From positions 1,674,001 to 1,738,000 of the forward strand of contig JAOVFP010000022.1 in the NCBI GenBank assembly GCA_025738555.1: a stretch of DNA of 64,000 nucleotides, written 5' to 3'. Positions 47,311 to 59,579 of this stretch are shown piece after piece (within the stretch, counting starts at the first letter, position 1; each line of letters starts with the position of its first letter). Both the position numbers and the translations under genes were made by a program. A model generated the notes under the pieces. It was given only the letters and a program-made list of their open reading frames with translations, was not told the origin of the DNA and did not search any database. This DNA comes from Cyathus striatus (lineage: Eukaryota > Basidiomycota > Agaricomycetes > Agaricales > Nidulariaceae).

Positions 47311-48445
47311 GCTCGGAAGTACCATCGGGCACAACAAATCCATTCTGGTATGAATCCCTATGACACTACGGCGCCCTAGCAAGACAACATTCAGAAATCA
47401 TCTACACCACCGGTCTACAATAAATAATCCATCAAACGAATAGTATACACAGGTATCATCGAGGGGACACGTACACATACAGCAACAACCCCAACGTTCC
47501 TGTAAACGAAACCGTAAGGATTCTGATAAAGGGTAGAAAGGAAAGAGGGTACCATTGATAACAGCCTTCAAATAGCTCATCTCCTAATATGCAGAAGGTG
47601 GGTGTCACTGCTATATATGCGTGTGTAAGCATCGAGTAGAGAACCAAGGAGTAGGTGACGTACCGTATTACGAGAAGCAGTGACCACATTCAAAACCCCA
47701 TCCCCCACCAGCACCGAATCTAACCCACAACAATCAGCCTTCACCTCCCTAGAGCAAAAGAATGACATACCAGAAGGAAGCAGTAAGCAAATGATGCAGC
47801 GATATCTCACATCCCCTTTCCCACCGAACCGCTCCCTCTCCGCATGCTTCACCCTATTCCTCTCGGGTGCCTGCTCAAGCACCGTATCTAAACATGCCTT
47901 CTTAACGCGCATATGCACCTTTGATTTGTCCTGGAACACCACGAAGAAAGGCTAGAACCACCCCTGACGCTCGCGCGTGGCCGCTACTTCTTGTGCTAAA
48001 TGGAACACTGGCGTAGGCTTCGGAGGCGGTGGGAAGGTGGGAGATGGAGGCGCGTGCAGGATAGTAGGCTGCGCTGCCTAAGAAGATCGAAGAGCCTGTT
48101 TGGAGAGTGTAGCTGCTAGCACAGCGCTGTATTGTGTCCTGCGTAAGATAATGTATGCACTGGGTGTGTTAGGACTGTCGATGAGTAAGAGTAAGGCACA
48201 GAAAGCAAGAAGAAAAGATAAGAACAACGGTGGGGGAAGCACGAGGACGGTACGAAAGCGAGAAGGGAAAAGGTACATGTAGCACGAAAGCAAAAGTGAA
48301 AGAAAAGACAAAACACGAACCTGAGAAGCAGCCGCCATCCCACTCTCCATCCTCTCGTTGACCAGCTGGATCACATCCGTTATTGAAAGCTCGAAGTTGC
48401 TGATTCGCATGCAGGTAAGGAAGGGCTAGTAGAAGGGAGCGATGG
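47311..48445 (-). pseudogene. Cytochrome P450 relic (copy P4, array unit 2)
   Basis: On the minus strand: 'ISNFELSITDVIQLVNERM' and 'GMAAASQ' before a gt donor (48410-48320), 'TLSKQALRSS' with alternative frame 'LQTGSSIFLGSAAYYPA' (48110-48040), 'VFQDKSKVHMRVKKACLDTVLEQ' in shifting frame (47942-47880), 'GVLNVVTASRNTV' (degraded I-helix) then an intron near 47660, and 'EMSYLKAVIN' (pre-K-helix) at 47580-47550. The sequence past the K-helix is not recognisable and there is no heme-binding Cys. It is the closest relative of copy P6. Confidence 0.7.
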
Positions 48446-49182
48446 AATATGTGGGTGGCCGGTTAGCCTAGGGTTAGCCATTTGGAGGGAGGGTGTGGGG
48501 GCAACACAGGAAATGGTGGACAAGTATCAATTGTAAACGAGGACAGACCAGGACCTACTTCTGGATATCACGCGTTAGCGCTTAAAGTTGTAGGGAATGA
48601 AAGACCAAAGAGAGACGCACGATCCCGGCACTGCCCTCTTCATAGAACACAAAACTGCCAGTGGAAGCGTTTGCCTGTACGCACTCAGCTCTGTCAACAG
48701 CATACAAATATTGGTTCATTACCACCAAAACTCCGTTTCTTACGCGTACAGACACAGTGAAGACGAACAGGGGATCCTTCCAAGTTCCCACCAACACTTC
48801 ATTGATAAGCATTTAAACATGTATGGGCGAGCAAGTTATCTCCTGGATCACTGCCACTGACATTGTAAACGATTTTAGTTTTGATCCGAGCATTCTGCAG
48901 TGACCGATGAGTAGTAACTATTTGAGGGGGTCTGGAGAACAATATGTCGAGCTGCGAAAAGCCTTTGAACGACATAAGTTGGGGTGTAGGAGGACCTGTC
49001 AAGGTCGTCGCTCAACATGGGTTCTCCAGAATTTAGTGGATTGGTTCACCCGCAGTTGATAAATATTGACACCGATATCCGTCCACATGTGTAAAATGAT
49101 GTGCGTTTCTGGGGGCTATATATCCCGATTTCATTTTCGACTCGTGCACATGCCCTCAAGCCGCGACCATTTCCCTCAATAG
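48446..49182. other. P450/NACHT spacer, unit 2, with a shared 76-codon frame
   Basis: About 48446-49260 is nearly identical to 61750-62632 (unit 4), with small indels. A minus-strand frame at 48582-48812 ('MLINEVLVGTWKDPLFVFTV...') has a counterpart at 61854-62096. The match may simply reflect recent duplication, so I do not call it a gene. Confidence 0.5.
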
Positions 49183-49261
49183 ATTGGCGCTCGAAGCTAT
49201 GTATTGTATATATAGTCATACAGTCCCTCGTGATATGACTTCCCCATCCCACACCGTCATC
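49183..49261 (+). promoter_or_regulatory. CCAAT-TATA promoter of NACHT gene 2
   Basis: Inverted CCAAT (ATTGG at 49183-49187 in 'aatagattggcgc') and TATATATAG at 49207-49215, 47 bp before the ATG at 49262. Same layout as the other copies. Confidence 0.6.
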
Positions 49262-52043
49262 ATGTCTTTTAACGGAGCATCAAACTTTTCTATGAACCAA
49301 CCAAATTTCACTGAAATCACCAGTACGACGCAGCTTTAAACATGGCCATGAACACTTACTAACGACCAGTAGTTCGTGAAGCAAATGTTCAGACCGGCGT
49401 ATCAGGTGCGCGACGACCACTACACACCTAGTAGCACGCAAAACTTACGATTTCCATCAGGATTGCAATGGCTTTCTCAGTTTATGGCCCGAGGTGCATC
49501 CCATGATTCGAAGGACCAGTACGATGCTCCAAAATGCCATCCTGACGCGCGCAAAACGCTCCTCGGCGACATTAATGCGTGGATTAAAATAACTGACAAG
49601 GAAACTGGTATCATGTTCCTGCATGGACCGCCAGGCGCTGGAAAATCCTGCATTGCACGATCCGTTTGCCACGACGCATCTTCAGAAGGTCTTTTAGGCG
49701 CTAGCTTCTTTTTCAGGAGAGGAATGTCCGATCGAAACAATGCCGACAAGCTGTTTACCACCATGGCATATCAGCTTGCCATGGTCAACAAGGATATCCG
49801 CCGGTATATATTGGAAGAAGTGGAGCGTAATCCACAGATTATTCATATGTCTCTGGAGGAGCAATTTCGAAGACTCATCTTCGACCCATGCTGCAGCATA
49901 CCGAGGGATCGACTCTTTATCAAGGTGATTGTTATTGACGGATTGGACGAGTGCGAGGATGCAATTATGCAGGTTGCCATTCTGAAGTTACTAGCCAAGG
50001 CTGTGCGATATGAGGGATTTCCCCTTGGCATCTTCATTACCAGTCGACCCGAACTCCATATACGAGAGGTGTTCGATACCAAAGAAATTATTTTTGCAAC
50101 CCAAATCATATCCTTGGATCGCAATCCTGGTGTCTCCCAGGATATTCGGACAGTTTTAGAGAGTGGATTTACTCGAATCCTCAATAATCCTAGGTTCAGA
50201 AAGTGTCTCGAATCAGTTCCACGACCTTGGCCATCCCCAGATGCCATCAATAAAATAGTTCAGCGGTCTTCTTGTCAATTTATATACTCTGCAACGGTTC
50301 TCAAGTTTGTGTCAAGTCCAGATCACAATCCTGCTTCTCAGCTTGAAATTGTGCTTGGAATTCGGGATGGTCGTGATTCTACTTCCCCCTTTGCCGACCT
50401 TGATCTACTTTATCGAGAGATAATATCTAGGGTTCCCCATCCGAAGAGAGCTATTAAAGTGCTCGGATATATTATTGCAATGAAACAACTAGGCCGCAAG
50501 AGATTTTTTGGCCCCAGTGGTATCAGCGAGACTCTCTTGAACTTCTCATCAGATGTTACAATGGCAGTACTTCATAATCAAAATAGGCTTCTGCTTGTCA
50601 TTGATCAGTTATTGGATTTCCCACACGGAGAATCTTATCTTGCTCTGAACCAGTTGCATTCTCTCGTCTCAATCAATGTTGGTTCAAGTTCTACCAGACG
50701 GCATCTAGAAATAACATTTTATCATAAATCATTTCAAGACTTCTTAAGCAAGAAAAAGCGGTCTGATGAGTTCTATATCAGTGTCCCGAAAATGCACATT
50801 GACATTGCACAATCTTGTCTGAACCTTATGGGTCTCTCAAGCTATATAACAGATGAACATCATGGTATGTCGAAAAGACTTACAGCTTAATTTATCTAAT
50901 TCCTGTAGTTGGTTGGCTTTATGCCTGCTCTCATTGGTATATACATTATAACAAAAGCACAAGTTCTCGACTTGATCTGCGTTCCTTCGATTTCGATTTT
51001 TTTCTGGGTCGACACAACATTTAGATGCTTTAAGTCTTAAAGCAGCTTTTGAAATGCTTAGCCTCCGCGGTACTCAAGCAATACGGTCGGGGGTGCGGGC
51101 CAATGGAAATCTTCAAAAGAATGGAATACTATCTACGGAATACCTCTATTACACTATATTAACAGTATGGAGTATTAAAGATGTACGTTGACATGTTTCA
51201 ACTAGCAAACTGTTTTTAACATACATACTCGGTATCTTAGTGGAATGATCGGCAGGAAGACTTCATAACATCATTGGCCTTTCCTATTTGGATTCAATAC
51301 TTTCAGTCGTACAGGAATGATGCATTGGTGAAACAACTACTCGTAATGTCCAGTTTTTGTATATGGGAATACAAAAAGGTACCATTAAGCTATATGCGCC
51401 GACTTTCCCAAGACGCCGACTACATTACAGGTCTTGATGCAGACCGAGCAGCAACAACGTTACTACATGCCTTTGAGGACTCCAGCAGATTTCACATGGG
51501 TATCGAACTTCCCGAGAAATTGAAGAAATTTCTATTTGACAGAGAATATTCTGGCCCCTTCCATTGCACGCAAGATGAATATATACGTACATATTGCTAT
51601 ATACTTACTGCTTTTCGAAGGTTATATCATATCGAATCCCCGAAATCGGAATATCTGGATGCATGGATATGCGGATTGCATTCTCACCATATATTCTACG
51701 ATAAGGAACTTTCACTGGTCTTACTCGCGAGTCTGGAATCTGAAGCTCTGGCATTCTATGAAAGTGACATATTCAACCGGATACTTACGCATAATATGCA
51801 ACGCAATTTATTATTTTGGTTTGAGGTACTCAATCACTCAATTCTGATATGTATACGGTACAGCTAACTCTGGCTGTTTCATAGCAAGTAAAATGTCCTC
51901 ATGACATCATGGATTTATGGCAGAAGGCGTTTACGAAAGCGCGACGTTCAACTCTGGAAGGACTTATTGGCTACTCTTACTTTCAATGCGGGCCGTGGGA
52001 TTGTGAAACATGCCGGTTACATTGTGCAGCTGGCAATTCATAG
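49262..52043 (+). pseudogene. NACHT-domain STAND NTPase, array copy 2, frameshifted C-terminus
   Basis: Exons by comparison: 49262-49322, 49382-49405, 49461-50864, 50909-51182, 51241-51825 and 51885-52043. The NACHT part is intact, with Walker A 'GPPGAGKS' and Walker B 'VIVIDGLDEC'. Exon 4 lacks ten bases relative to copy 1 (in the segment before the T-run near 50995-51003), so the frame runs into TAG at 51022. The product would be 534 aa: a full NACHT domain plus about 38 residues of the C-terminal region. Exons 5 and 6 remain open and well conserved, so the lesion is young. It could be a dead gene or a truncated NACHT regulator; I call it a probable pseudogene. Confidence 0.8.
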
Positions 52044-52429
52044 TGTAGTTGCTAGAAGATGAATATCACGCCTGGTGTCAATGACATTTTTTGTTAAGGG
52101 GTGGATGGGTCCTGATAGAAGGTAAGTATATGTCATTATTATATGTTTTCCGATGTCAATGGCAACGAACCGGAACGTTTACAGGAGTTATTTAATCCTT
52201 GGGGTAAAAATTCGACCTATTATCCAACCTTTGCATACAGGTATATAGAAGGCATTGTACCCCAAGTATAGATGATATAATTATTGAATTCGTAAGCACG
52301 CCGGGAGATTGCCAAGCATGTCTGACATGACTCTGCGCACCACCATATCCCATACCAACTCAACCCTACGACTCCACAATCTCACTCTCCACAAGTGTAT
52401 CATCTGTATACTTCAGCCACATGCCCATT
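52044..52429. other. Spacer between convergent NACHT 2 and relic B2
   Basis: No gene is seen. It contains the 3' flank of NACHT copy 2, similar to 58966-59230 behind copy 3 ('agaaggtaagta' and later stretches). Confidence 0.4.
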
Positions 52430-53860
52430 GAGTCGATTCACCTCCTCCCGCTTACTCACTTACCCCTTTACCCCCTCCCTCACTTCCTCAGCACCCTTCA
52501 CAAACGAAGCCCACCCCTCCTTAACATGTACCGAATCCATCCTCAAATACCGCTCCTCAACGCCCCCCTTCCACTTCCTCCTCTCCTCGGAAGTATCCTG
52601 CGACCTACCAATGAACATACTCACACTCCCCGCTAGCGATCTCAACTTCTCAAACCCAGGATGTGCTCGGAGACTCTCGAATGTACTGTCTCCGATAGAT
52701 TCATCAAAGGTACATAGACCAGCGAGCAATTGGTCGACATGCTGCGTATTGTATTTGTCGTAATGGTGTAGGAGAGGGACATACAAGGACATCTTATCGC
52801 ATAGCCGGAAGGTGTAGACAAGCATTGTCAATTGCATCGAGGAAGTAGAACTGAGCGAGCGGGGGTGGTTAAGCAGTCGCCCGAGGACTTCCAAACAAGC
52901 TGCGAAATCTTCCATTTATCCCGCGGTCGTTCCTGCACAGGCTTCATCCACTCCCTACTAGAATCAATAACCACCCGCTGCCCCGATATCCCCCGCCCAC
53001 ACACCTCAACCTCCCCCCTCGCACCCCTCACATCCGCAAGAATCAGAATCAGAGTCTGCAGCATCATCTCATCCGGCACACAAAATTCAAACAGGTCAAA
53101 CATCTTCAGCACATTCCCCTCCACGTGCCTCAAAGGACAGTCAAAGAACCCTTTCACATCATCCCCTGCGTTCCGTATGTGTCCTACATCTCGAGGTAGT
53201 GGTTCCTCACGTCCGGGTGCTTTGAGTTGATGTTCAAATGACGTATGGAAAGGAGGGACAGGATGTCTTTGTACAGCGGATCAGATTCCGCGTAAGGGAG
53301 GGAGGCGTGCGGGCCTTTATCGCGCCTGTGGAAGTGGAGCAGCTAGTTGACGCTATCCATCTCGGCGCTCGTTGACAATTCAACTTCATCGTCCCCAGGC
53401 GTGCAGGACAGAACACGGAGAGCATTAACAGCAACGCTCATGTCCGGATCTACACTCAGTGGTAACTTCTCACTAACCACTGCAACCCACGAACCGTTTC
53501 GTGCGCACTGATATACTGCCTATCCTTGGGCTCAGCCTCTGGACCGGATTCGTCCGCGCATGTCGCCAGTACAAATCAAACCCCTCCCACGCAAATTTTG
53601 TCCTCGTACCGCCACCAAGAGAGGTACCATTACATTATGTTCGTCATGGTATCTTGGATATCCACAAGGATGGGAAGTTGGCGGCAAAGACGGGGGTGCG
53701 GCTTTTCAAGGCCAGAAGAGGAGGAGGATGTCGTTGGGCTGGGGGGGCTGGATGGAAGAGATGGGGGAACATAGCGTTTTAGTTAGCGCCAACCTGCTTT
53801 ATACGTAACTGAACTCGGGAAACCATCGGGCACAACAAATCCATCCTCGTATGAATCCCT
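52430..53860 (-). pseudogene. Conserved protein of unknown family (copy B2), best-preserved copy
   Basis: Minus-strand frames 53157-52828 and 52915-52460 overlap in homology to give the longest readable stretch of this family: 'FFDCPLRHVEGNVLKMFDLF', 'VPDEMMLQTLILILADV', 'VCGRGISGQRVVIDSSREW', 'KWKISQLVWK', then 'LYVPLLHHYDKYNTQHVD', 'LCTFDESIGDSTFESL', 'HPGFEKLRSLAGSV' and 'EERYLRMDSVHVKEGW'. Upstream (53434-53234 and beyond) the 'SVAVNALRVL' block survives in another frame. Predicted all-helical, without a recognised domain. A frame change near 52870 and others upstream indicate a broken gene. Confidence 0.55.
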
Positions 53861-55170
53861 ATAACACTATACGGCACCCTAGCAAGATAATATTCGGAAA
53901 TCCTCTACACCACCAGTCTACAATAACCCATCAGATGAATATACGCACGTATCATTGAGGGGAGACGTACACATAGCAACAATTCCACTGTTTCTGTAAA
54001 CAAAAACCGTAAGTATTCAAATAAAGGGTACAACAGAAAGAGGGTACCTATTGATAACAGCCTTCAAATACCTCATCTCCATCTCTTCATACGCATACGT
54101 AGGTCGTTTCTCCGGCCTTACCTTGGAAAGGACCTCCTCGCAGAGCTTTTGAGCGACCTCGGTGTGTTGAGTGAGGAAGTATATGCAGATGGTTGGTGTC
54201 ACTGCTATATATGCGTGTGTAAGCATCAAGTAGAGAACCAGGAAGTAGGTGACGTACCGTATCACGAGCAGTTATGAACACATTCAACACTTCAAAGCTT
54301 CATCCTTCACTAGTATTGAATCTACCCACCAACAATCAGCCTTCACCCCATAAAGCAAAAGAAAAACATACCGGAGAAACAGTAAGCAGATGATCCAACG
54401 ACATCGCCTCCCCCCTCTTTCCAGCGAACCGCCCCCTCCCCGTATGCATCACTCTGTTCCACTCCGCTGCCTGCTCGAACACCGCATATAAACACGCCTT
54501 CGCTGTATCTTCAAATGCCTCGAAGAGATGTTAGAACCACCCCTGACAGTTGTGCGCGGCTGTTACTTCTTGAGCTAAATAGAACACTGACGTAGGTCTT
54601 CGGAGTCGGTGGGGAGGCGGGAGACGGAGGTGCTTGGAGGGTCGTGGATCGTGCGGCCTAAGAAGAACGCGGGGCCTTTTCGAGAGTGTAGCTACTAGCA
54701 CAGCATTGCATTGTGTCCTGCGTAAAGATAATGTAAGCACTGGCTTTAGTACTTAGAATTGTCGATAGGTAAGGGTAAGGCGCAGGGGGCGGGGGGCGGG
54801 GGGTAGGGAAATAAGGGCAACAGTAGGGGAAGCAGGAGGACAGTACGAAAGCGAGAAGGGGAAAGGTACATGTACATAGCGAGAAAGTGAAAGTGAAAGA
54901 AAAGACAAAACACGAACCTGAAAGTCGAGCACCATCCTGCTCTCCATCCTCTGATCGATCAGCCGGATCGCGTCCGTTACGGACTGCACGAAGAGCGTGA
55001 AGTTGCTAATTCAAGTGTGGGTAAAGAAGGGCCGGGACAGGGGAGATGGAGCAGTGGAATCTATCCGCGGATGTTAACATTCAGAGATAGGGTTGTCGCT
55101 AGTAGAGAGGATCATACGAGGTATGCCACCAAGAAGATAAGGGCGGGGGTAGTCTGCTAGTGATTGGGTA
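53861..55170 (-). pseudogene. Cytochrome P450 relic (copy P5, array unit 3)
   Basis: Minus-strand blocks: an N-terminal piece near 55160-55060; 'ISNFTLFVQSVTDAIRLI' and 'SRMVLDFQ' before a gt donor (55010-54915); 'ATLSKRPRV...' (54700-54640); 'ARDT' I-helix remnant before an intron (54270-54205), then 'FLTQHTEVAQKLCEEVLSKV' and 'RPTYAYEEMEMRYLKAVIN' (54170-54050). This last part is the clearest P450 segment in the window. No heme-binding loop follows. A G-rich tract lies at 54784-54803. Confidence 0.72.
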
Positions 55171-56113
55171 CTTGAGGAAGATGAGCTGCCTTTTCTTTAT
55201 ATGTTCCCTGGTTATAGGAAACGAACCTGCGCGTTTGACCGAGTTGTCTCCCGGACCATAAGCTGTTTTAGTTCTGGGCCCTGGCCTGAGCTTTCCAGCG
55301 CCGTGCTTAACACTGTGTCGAGATGAAATGTGTAGTACAGAAGTCTTTGAACAGAACAACTTAGAGGTTGTTGTAGGTCATTGCATGTCGTTGCTTGCAG
55401 TTTGGTCGCCGTTCAAACGTTCAGCGCTAATTAGCAATTGCGCAAATTGCGCAACGAACGTTTGTTTGGTTCACCCCATATCAATAAATAGCGGCATGAA
55501 CGCATCCGCTCAATTGCGTTTGTTATGCGCTTGTCTCTCGGAAACAGTAACATTGCTCGGAATCGAAAATCTCGAACAATTTTTATCTTACAAGTTATAA
55601 TCTATAGTCTATGATATCGAGTATCAGCAGCCATATCTCTTTCCTTCTGCAAAAGAAGTGCGCAGTATGGGTGCCGCTACCTTTTTAAGTATCCACAGTG
55701 AATGCTCCCAACTTCCCACCACAGTCTTACGAGTCTACGACGCGACTTGCAAACCATCACGGATTCATATAGCAGACGAGAGCAGACGCCTAGCAGTACT
55801 TAAATTGTCAATCTCACAACGTTCGTGCGGAAAACTACTACTTAGGTCAAGCCTAGGCATACCCAAAACAATCTGAAGTACTACGTTGAACCAAATCGCG
55901 AAGTCTTACCAAATCAATACTGTTCCTCTGTATGAACAACTATAGAAGATATCCCACATTCTTTCGTCCGTCCCATGCACGTCATGTCAGTATTCAATAC
56001 TGACACCTAACAGCCCAGGGATAGATTCCATTAATAGATATCCTGTGCATTTCTACCAGAGGCTATGCTACATCGTATGTCTCGTGCCGTCATGCTGTAG
56101 CTCTCCTGCTATA
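55171..56113. other. P450/NACHT spacer, unit 3
   Basis: No gene is seen. It resembles the unit 1 spacer (42136-42914) and, inverted, 1450-1830. Frame 55328-55600 is not conserved. Confidence 0.45.
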
Positions 56114-56180
56114 GATTGGCGCGCGAAGCATATTATATATATACCAGTCCTCAACGATGCGCATTCCCCCGGCCATCGTC
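56114..56180 (+). promoter_or_regulatory. CCAAT-TATA promoter of NACHT gene 3
   Basis: Inverted CCAAT (ATTGG at 56114-56118 in 'atagattggcgcgcg') and TATATATATA around 56134-56143, about 40 bp before the ATG at 56181. Confidence 0.6.
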
Positions 56181-58965
56181 ATGTCAAATTACTTTAATAA
56201 AGCATCGAACTTTTCTGTAAATCAACCAAGTTTCACCGAAATCACTGGTACGAAGCTGCTGTAAACATGGCTTTCAATACTCACTGACTAACGTCGATTC
56301 GTCAAACAGTTCAAAACGGAGTATCAGGTGCATGGTAGCAAGTATACACCTGGCAGCTAGCCATGCTTATCATTTCCATCAGGCTTGCAATGGCTTTCAC
56401 AGCTTGTGGCTCAAGGTGCATCCCACGATTCGAAGGACCAGTATGATGCCCCAAAATGTCATCCGGATACACGTACACAGCTCCTAGGCGATATAAACGA
56501 GTGGATTAAGATCACTGATAAGGAGACGGGCATCATGTTCCTTCATGGACCAGCAGGAGCTGGAAAATCCTGCATTGCACGATCTGTTTGCCATGGTGCA
56601 TCTTCAGAAGGTCTTTTAGGCGGTAGCTTCTTTTTCAGGAGAGGAACATCTGATAGAAACAATGCCGACAAGCTGTTTACCACCATAGCGTATCAACTTG
56701 CCATGGCGAACAAGGATCTCGGCCAGTATATACTGAAAGAAGTGGAGCGTAATCCGCAGATTGTTCATATGTCTCTGAAGGAGCAATTTCGAAGACTCAT
56801 CTTCGAGCCATGCTGCAGCATACCTAAGGATCGACTCCTTATCAAGGCGATTGTTATTGACGGATTAGACGAGTGCGACGATGCAAGTATGCAGGTTTCT
56901 ATTTTGAAGTTACTAGCCAAGGCTGTGCGATACGAAGGATTTCCCCTCGGCATTTTCATTACCAGTCGACCCGAACTCCATATACGAGAGGTTTTCGATA
57001 CCAAAGAAATTATCTTTGCAACCCAAGTCGTCTCCTTGGATCGCATTCCTGGTGTCGCCCAGGACATTCGGACTGTTTTGGAAAGTGGATTTACATGGAT
57101 CATCAACGATCCTAGATTTAGGAGGTGTCTCAAATCTGTTCCACGGCCTTGGCCGCCTCCAGATGTCATCAACAAAATTGTTCAGAGATCCTCTGGTCAA
57201 TTTATATATTCTGCAACAGTTCTCAAATTCATATCAAGTCCAGATCACAATCCTGCTTCTCAGCTTGACATTGTGCTTGGAATTCGGGAAAGTCGTGACT
57301 CTACTTCCCCCCTTTCAGGCCTTGATCTACTGTACCGAGAGATAATATCTAGGGTTCCCCATCCGAAGAGAGCTATTAAAGTACTAGGGTATATTATTGC
57401 AATGAAACAACTGGGTCGCAAGAATAGTTCTGATTCAAAACATATCAGCGAGTCTATCCTCAACTTCTCATTGGATATTACGAAGGCAGTACTCCATAAT
57501 CAAAATAGGCTGCTTCTTGTCATTGACCAGTTATTGGATTTCCAGCATGGAGAATCATACCTTGCGCTAAATCAATTGCATTCTCTTATCTCACTCAATA
57601 TTGGATCAAATTCTACTAGACGACATCTAAATATAACATTTTATCATAAATCATTTCAAGACTTCTTAACCACAAAAAAGCGGTCTGGTATATTCTACGT
57701 TAGTGTCCGTACAATACATGCAGACATTGCGCAATCCTGTCTGAAGTTTATGAGCCTCTCAAAATATGAAACTGATGAACATCATGGTGTGTTGAAATCA
57801 TTTACAGTTAAATCTATCTAATTCCTATAGTTGGTTGGCTTTATGCCTGCTTTCATTGGTATATACACCATGGGAAAGGTTTTTCTCGACACAACTTGTG
57901 TGACTTTGATTTTTCTTTATGCAGATTTTTCTCCGGATCTACACAACATTTAGATGCTTCAAATTTAAAAGCAGCTCTTGAAATGCTTGGCCTCCTTCAT
58001 GGTACTCAAGCAATAAAATCAAGTGTACAAGCTAGTGGAAACCTTCGAAAGTATGGAACATTATCAAGTGAAGACCTGTATTACACTATATCAGCTACAC
58101 GGAACCTGATGTTTGTATGTTGTCATGTTTCAACTAGCTTACTGTTTTTAATGCATTTGCTATCTTAGACTGGGAATGCATCGACAGACTACATAATATC
58201 ATTTGCCTTTCCAGTTTGGGTTCAATATTTTCAATCATACAAGAATGATGCCTTGGTGAAACAACTGCTTATACTGTCCAGTTTTCGTAACTGGAATTTC
58301 GAGATACCTATAAGCTATATGCACCAACTAGTGCAAGATGCTGGATACATTACAAGTCCTGATGCAGACCAAGTCACAACATTGCTACTGCAAGTCATTA
58401 AATTGGGTAGATGGTATGGTGGAGACATCAGAAAATTTCTGTCTTATAGTAAATATTCTGGGCCCTTCCATTGCACGCGGGATGAATATGTAGGTACTGT
58501 TTGCCTTGCACTCACTGCCTTTCGAAGGCTTTGTGATATCGAACACCTTAAAATATTTCTGGAAGAATGGACGAACGTACTGGAGCAGACATTTTACGAA
58601 AGCAGATTATTCAATATGGAACATCCATTGCTACTTAAGAGTCTGAAATCTGAAGCTCTGGCTTTTCACAATATTGATGCGTTCAACCAGAAACTTACGC
58701 ATAAAATGCAACACCATCTATTCTCCTGGTTTGAGGTACTCGATTGCTCAACTCTGTCATGCACTGTACAGTACAGCTAACTCTAACTGTTTCATAGAAA
58801 TTACAATGCCCTCCTCATGGCATCATGGATTTGTGGCAAAAGGCGTTCGAGAAAGCGCGACGTTCAACTCTGGAAGGAACTACAGGCTACTATTACTTTT
58901 GCGATATTTCCAAATATTGTAAAACATGCCAGTTACAGCTCAATCATGTGGCTGGAAATTCGTAG
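56181..58965 (+). CDS. NACHT-domain STAND NTPase (NLR-like), array copy 3, intact
   Basis: Six exons: 56181-56247, 56310-56327, 56383-57786, 57831-58114, 58169-58735 and 58798-58965; 2508 nt, 835 aa, all in phase. The N-tail is 'SNYFNKASNFSVNQPSFTEI', Walker A 'GPAGAGKS' and Walker B 'AIVIDGLDEC'. The C-terminal region from about residue 498 matches copy 1, including 'VGWLYACFHWYIH', 'ALVKQLL', 'YSGPFHCTRDEY', 'LLKSLKSEALAF' and the tail 'CPPHGIMDLWQKAFEKA...CKTCQLQL'. Exon 2 is only 18 nt, against 27 and 24 nt in copies 1 and 2, so the linker before the NACHT domain varies in length between copies. Role as for copy 1. It is divergent from P450 relic P5. Confidence 0.9.
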
Positions 58966-59579
58966 GTAGTTTCTGGAAGATGAATATTATGCCTGGTGTC
59001 AATATCATTTTCTGTTATTATTAAGGGGCATGCATACTGAAAGAAGGTAAGTAAATATCATTATATATATTTTCTAGCGGAGAACGAACCTGAACATTTA
59101 TAGGAATTAACTGATTCTTTGGGCTAATTTTCAACTATTACTTACTCCACCTTTGCATACGCCGATTTAGACGGCATTCTACCCAACTTGTATCACCAAT
59201 ATAATTATTGAACTGGTAAGCACTCCGGGAGATCGTCAAGCGAGTCTACCATGACACTCTGCATGTCGCCTTTCTCGAAATCCTCCCACCCTTGTATTTC
59301 TAATCAAGAAGGGCAACAGTGCTGCGTAAGTTAAACATATTAACTCGATAATACAATCTTAAAACACAGAAAGGAGAGAGGTATGAAGTGTATACATGAA
59401 ATAATTAATTGAAGCACCACGAGCATGCAAAACATAACCAAATAATATAACATAATATTATCCCAATAAATATCCTACATTCACATCAACATCGAACACC
59501 ACCTCATAAATTGAACCATACCAACTCAACCTTATGACTCCTGCCCCCCTCCCCATTCATTTCCATTGAGTCGATTCCC
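58966..59579. other. Spacer behind NACHT gene 3
   Basis: AT-rich, with no gene. The first 260 bp resemble the flank behind NACHT copy 2. Confidence 0.4.

Noticed and set aside
40950..48445. Reading the P450 relics and family B as parts of the NACHT genes (for example a fused N-terminus)
   Set aside because: They lie on the opposite strand, contain clear P450 helices, and the NACHT genes have their own TATA boxes and start codons.
49262..52043. An intron that would rescue NACHT copy 2 exon 4
   Set aside because: The donor/acceptor pairs I checked near the T-run gave either a 20-nt intron or the wrong phase, and copies 1 and 3 are continuous here.
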